From an uncultured Bacteroidota bacterium (lineage in GTDB: Bacteria > Bacteroidota > Bacteroidia > Flavobacteriales > Flavobacteriaceae): a DNA stretch of 48,974 bases. Where the stretch lies: the NCBI GenBank assembly GCA_903861155.1, contig CAIOTL010000213.1, positions 1 to 48,974 of the forward strand. Reading direction: 5' to 3'. Below the pieces are notes generated by a model, which was not told where the DNA came from, ran no database searches, and was given only the letters and a program-made list of their open reading frames with translations. Below, piece after piece: positions 46,241-48,974 of the stretch. Positions within the stretch are counted from its first letter, which is position 1. Each line of letters starts with the position of its first letter. The position numbers and the translations under genes are program-made.

Positions 46241-47465
46241 ATTCCTCTTTTTCAACTGCATCTTTATAATCCGGATACAAAAACTTATTGTACGGAAAAC
46301 GCGTGATGTGAATTTGCCTCACGGCTTCATATAAACGCTCTCTGAATTCCTCGAAGTTTTCTTTGTTTGTTGCCGAAATAAACAAGGCATTTTGTTCACC
46401 CACACGGTGCATCCAAGTTGTTTTCCATTCTTCGAGTGTAAAATGTCTTGGCGTTTTTTCGGTAATTAAATCGTCCTCGTCAATGGTCAAATGTTTGTAG
46501 GCATCAATCTTGTTAAAAACCATAATAACTGGTTTGTTATTTGCTTTTATGTCCAATAAAGTCTGGTTTACTGAGGCGATATGATCTTCGAATTCGGGAT
46601 GCGAAATATCGACAACGTGCAATAACACGTCGGCTTCACGAACCTCATCAAGTGTGCTTTTGAAGGAATCGACCAATTGTGTTGGTAGTTTTCGAATAAA
46701 ACCAACGGTATCAGATAAGAGAAAAGGAAGATTTTTGATGACCACTTTCCGAACCGTGGTGTCCAAAGTAGCAAAAAGTTTATTTTCGACAAAAACATCA
46801 CTTTTCCCAATAGCATTCATTAAGGTCGATTTTCCCACATTGGTATAACCTACCAAAGCCACTCGAACCATAGCGCCACGATTGCCTCTTTGAGTTCCCA
46901 TTTGTTTGTCGATGGCTTTTATTTTTTCCTTTAAAAGTGCAATTCTATCACGAACAATTCGTCTATCGGTTTCAATCTCAGTTTCCCCTGGACCACGCAT
47001 CCCGATTCCTCCTTTTTGGCGTTCGAGGTGTGTCCACATTCCGGAAAGTCTGGGTAATAAATATTGGCATTGCGCCAGTTCTACTTGCGTTCTGGCATAC
47101 GAAGTTTCGGCTCTTTGGGCAAAAATATCTAAAATAAGGTGTGTTCTATCGAGGATTTTACAATCGATGATTTTGGAAATGTTTTTCTGTTGTGAAGGTG
47201 TCAATTCATCATCAAATATCAAAGTCGATATGTCATTCTCTTTTACAAAAAGATTGATTTCTTCAATTTTTCCAGTCCCAACAAAAGTCTTGGGATTGGG
47301 ACGTTCCATTTTTTGCGAAAAGCGCTTCACCACTTCGCCGCCAGCGGTAAAGGTCAAAAACTCCAATTCGTCAAGATATTCGTTGAGTTTCTCCTCGCTT
47401 TGATTTTGAGTAACGATACCAACGATGGCGGTTTTTTCGAAATTTATTGTTTCTTTTTCTAACAT
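46239..47465 (-). CDS. hflX: GTPase HflX
   Basis: KTFVGTGKIEEI, FDDELTPSQQKNISKI, ILDRTHLILDIFAQRA, GGIGMRGPGETEIETDRR, VALVGYTNVGKSTLMNAI, DTVGFIRKLPTQLVDSFKSTLDE. Confidence 0.97.
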   Translation of the reverse strand: MLEKETINFEKTAIVGIVTQNQSEEKLNEYLDELEFLTFTAGGEVVKRFSQKMERPNPKTFVGTGKIEEINLFVKENDISTLIFDDELTPSQQKNISKIIDCKILDRTHLILDIFAQRAETSYARTQVELAQCQYLLPRLSGMWTHLERQKGGIGMRGPGETEIETDRRIVRDRIALLKEKIKAIDKQMGTQRGNRGAMVRVALVGYTNVGKSTLMNAIGKSDVFVENKLFATLDTTVRKVVIKNLPFLLSDTVGFIRKLPTQLVDSFKSTLDEVREADVLLHVVDISHPEFEDHIASVNQTLLDIKANNKPVIMVFNKIDAYKHLTIDEDDLITEKTPRHFTLEEWKTTWMHRVGEQNALFISATNKENFEEFRERLYEAVRQIHITRFPYNKFLYPDYKDAVEKEE

Positions 47466-47541
47466 AACTTTTTATAAGCTACAAATTTAATGATTTGCCG
47501 GGGACTTATGGGAATAAGGATTTATAAAAGTTTATTAGGTA

Positions 47542-47571
47542 TTGAAATACAAAAATTTGTGGGTATGTTTG
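47542..47571 (+). promoter_or_regulatory. Bacteroidota-type promoter for the MBOAT gene
   Basis: TTG (47542-47544), then 19 nt, then TATGTTTG (47564-47571). Confidence 0.65.
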
Positions 47572-47620
47572 TAAGTAAACTTGCCAAGGTTGCAGAACCA
47601 AACAAAACAGAAATCTAAAA

Positions 47621-48974
47621 ATGCTTTTTAACTCCATAAATTTCGCGCTTTTTTTACCAATATTTTTTATACTGTATTGGTTTGCAACAAACAAAAGTCT
47701 AAAATATCAAAATATATTACTTTTAATTTCAAGCTATTTCTTTTATGCATGCTGGGATTGGCGATTTTTATTTTTATTAGTTTTCTCTACGTTACTAGAT
47801 TATTATACTGGTATTAAAATGGAAGAGTCTAAAAATCAGAATGCAAAAAAGTTTTGGTTTTGGCTCAGTATATCTGTTAATCTTGGATTTCTTGGGGTTT
47901 TTAAATACTATAATTTTTTTGCCGATGCTTTTACCAAAACAATTTCAACTTTGGGTTTACAAGTAAATCCTTGGACATTGAAAGTGATACTTCCAGTGGG
48001 CATTTCGTTCTACACTTTTCACGGTTTATCTTATGTGATAGACATTTATAAAGACAGGATTAAAGCAGAAAAGAATTTCATCGATTATTCGGTTTTTGTT
48101 AGTTTTTTCCCATTGTTAGTGGCAGGGCCAATTGAACGCGCCACCCATCTTCTCCCGCAAATTAAGAAAAAAAGAGAATTTAATTATGCAAATGCAGTTG
48201 ATGGTTTAAGACAAATATTATGGGGATTATTTAAAAAAATTGTCATAGCAGATAATTGCGCGCAATTTGCAAATACTATTTTCGACCATTCTGCCGATTA
48301 TTCAGGAAGCACACTTGTATTGGGTGCAATCTTTTTTGCTTTTCAGATTTATGGCGATTTCTCTGGATATTCTGATATTGCAATAGGTACGGCACGATTA
48401 TTTGGAATAGATTTATTACGAAACTTCGCTTTCCCTTATTTTTCAAGAGACATTGCCGAATTTTGGAGACGATGGCATATTTCTCTGTCATCGTGGTTTA
48501 GAGATTATTTGTATATTCCTTTAGGAGGCAGCAAAGGCGGGACTTGGATGAAAGTCAGGAATACATTTATAATCTTCTTGGTAAGTGGTTTTTGGCACGG
48601 AGCAAACTGGACATTTATAATTTGGGGATTTCTGAATGCTCTTCATATTATGCCCTCAATTATATTTAAAACTAACAGAAACAATCTTAATATTGTGGCT
48701 AAAGGAAAAGTTTTGCCTTCATTGAAACAGTTGATTTCAATGGGAATTACTTTTAGTTTGACCGTATTTGCTTGGATTTTCTTTAGATCGAAAAGCGTAA
48801 CCGATGCTTTTAGTTATGTTTTTGGGATTTTTTCTCAATCGCTATTTACAAAACCCACAGTGTTTCCCAAAAGGCTATTTTTATTGTTATTTGTTTTTAT
48901 TTTTTTAGAATGGTTTGGTCGAGAAGAAGCCTTTGCAATTGCAAAACTTGGTTTTAAATTTCCTAGAATAATTC
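47621..48974 (+). CDS. MBOAT family O-acyltransferase (AlgI-like), truncated at the window end
   Basis: Manual translation: MLFNSINFALFLPIFFILYWFATNKSLKYQNILLLISSYFFYACWDWRFLFLLVFSTLLDYYTGIKM..., GDFSGYSDIAIGTARLFGIDL, RRWHISLSSWFRDYLYIPLGGSKGG, LVSGFWHGANWTFIIWG (catalytic His). No stop before the window end, so absent from the ORF track. Confidence 0.95.
   Translation, partial: MLFNSINFALFLPIFFILYWFATNKSLKYQNILLLISSYFFYACWDWRFLFLLVFSTLLDYYTGIKMEESKNQNAKKFWFWLSISVNLGFLGVFKYYNFFADAFTKTISTLGLQVNPWTLKVILPVGISFYTFHGLSYVIDIYKDRIKAEKNFIDYSVFVSFFPLLVAGPIERATHLLPQIKKKREFNYANAVDGLRQILWGLFKKIVIADNCAQFANTIFDHSADYSGSTLVLGAIFFAFQIYGDFSGYSDIAIGTARLFGIDLLRNFAFPYFSRDIAEFWRRWHISLSSWFRDYLYIPLGGSKGGTWMKVRNTFIIFLVSGFWHGANWTFIIWGFLNALHIMPSIIFKTNRNNLNIVAKGKVLPSLKQLISMGITFSLTVFAWIFFRSKSVTDAFSYVFGIFSQSLFTKPTVFPKRLFLLLFVFIFLEWFGREEAFAIAKLGFKFPRII

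Noticed and set aside
47506-47694. Minus-strand 62-aa ORF near hflX
   Set aside because: Antisense to the MBOAT start and its promoter; no protein-like support.

Overview
The window is a chromosomal segment of a Bacteroidota (Flavobacterium-like) genome. It is AT-rich, densely coded and mostly housekeeping. Its main blocks are: gpsA; pheS; a complete minus-strand Bat operon (MoxR, DUF58, a two-TM protein, BatA, BatB, BatC, BatD, BatE); an AKR/SDR/AlbA_2/phosphoesterase stretch; a secreted OB-fold protein, a secreted EEP nuclease-like protein, a TonB-dependent receptor and a DUF5689 lipoprotein; mfd; an M1 peptidase; an MBL-fold hydrolase; a suf Fe-S cluster locus split in two (sufA-sufB-[frameshifted four-helix-bundle gene]-sufC-sufD, then sufS-lipoprotein-sufE-sufT-like-DUF2480-DUF3078); hflX; and a truncated MBOAT acyltransferase that the ORF track missed. 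No tRNA, rRNA, CRISPR array, prophage or intact IS element was found. The strongest unexplained signals are: (1) a near-identical 22-bp palindromic operator-like motif just downstream of the promoters of both suf halves; (2) a family of GTTTAAAG/CTTTAAAC tandem-in-palindrome repeats in the suf gene junctions, each ending a few nt upstream of a start codon; (3) a frameshifted S23/four-helix-bundle gene flanked by those repeats between sufB and sufC; and (4) a candidate extracellular nucleic-acid or phosphoester scavenging locus (TonB receptor, DUF5689, EEP, OB-fold). All family names come from recognising the protein sequences; no database search was run.
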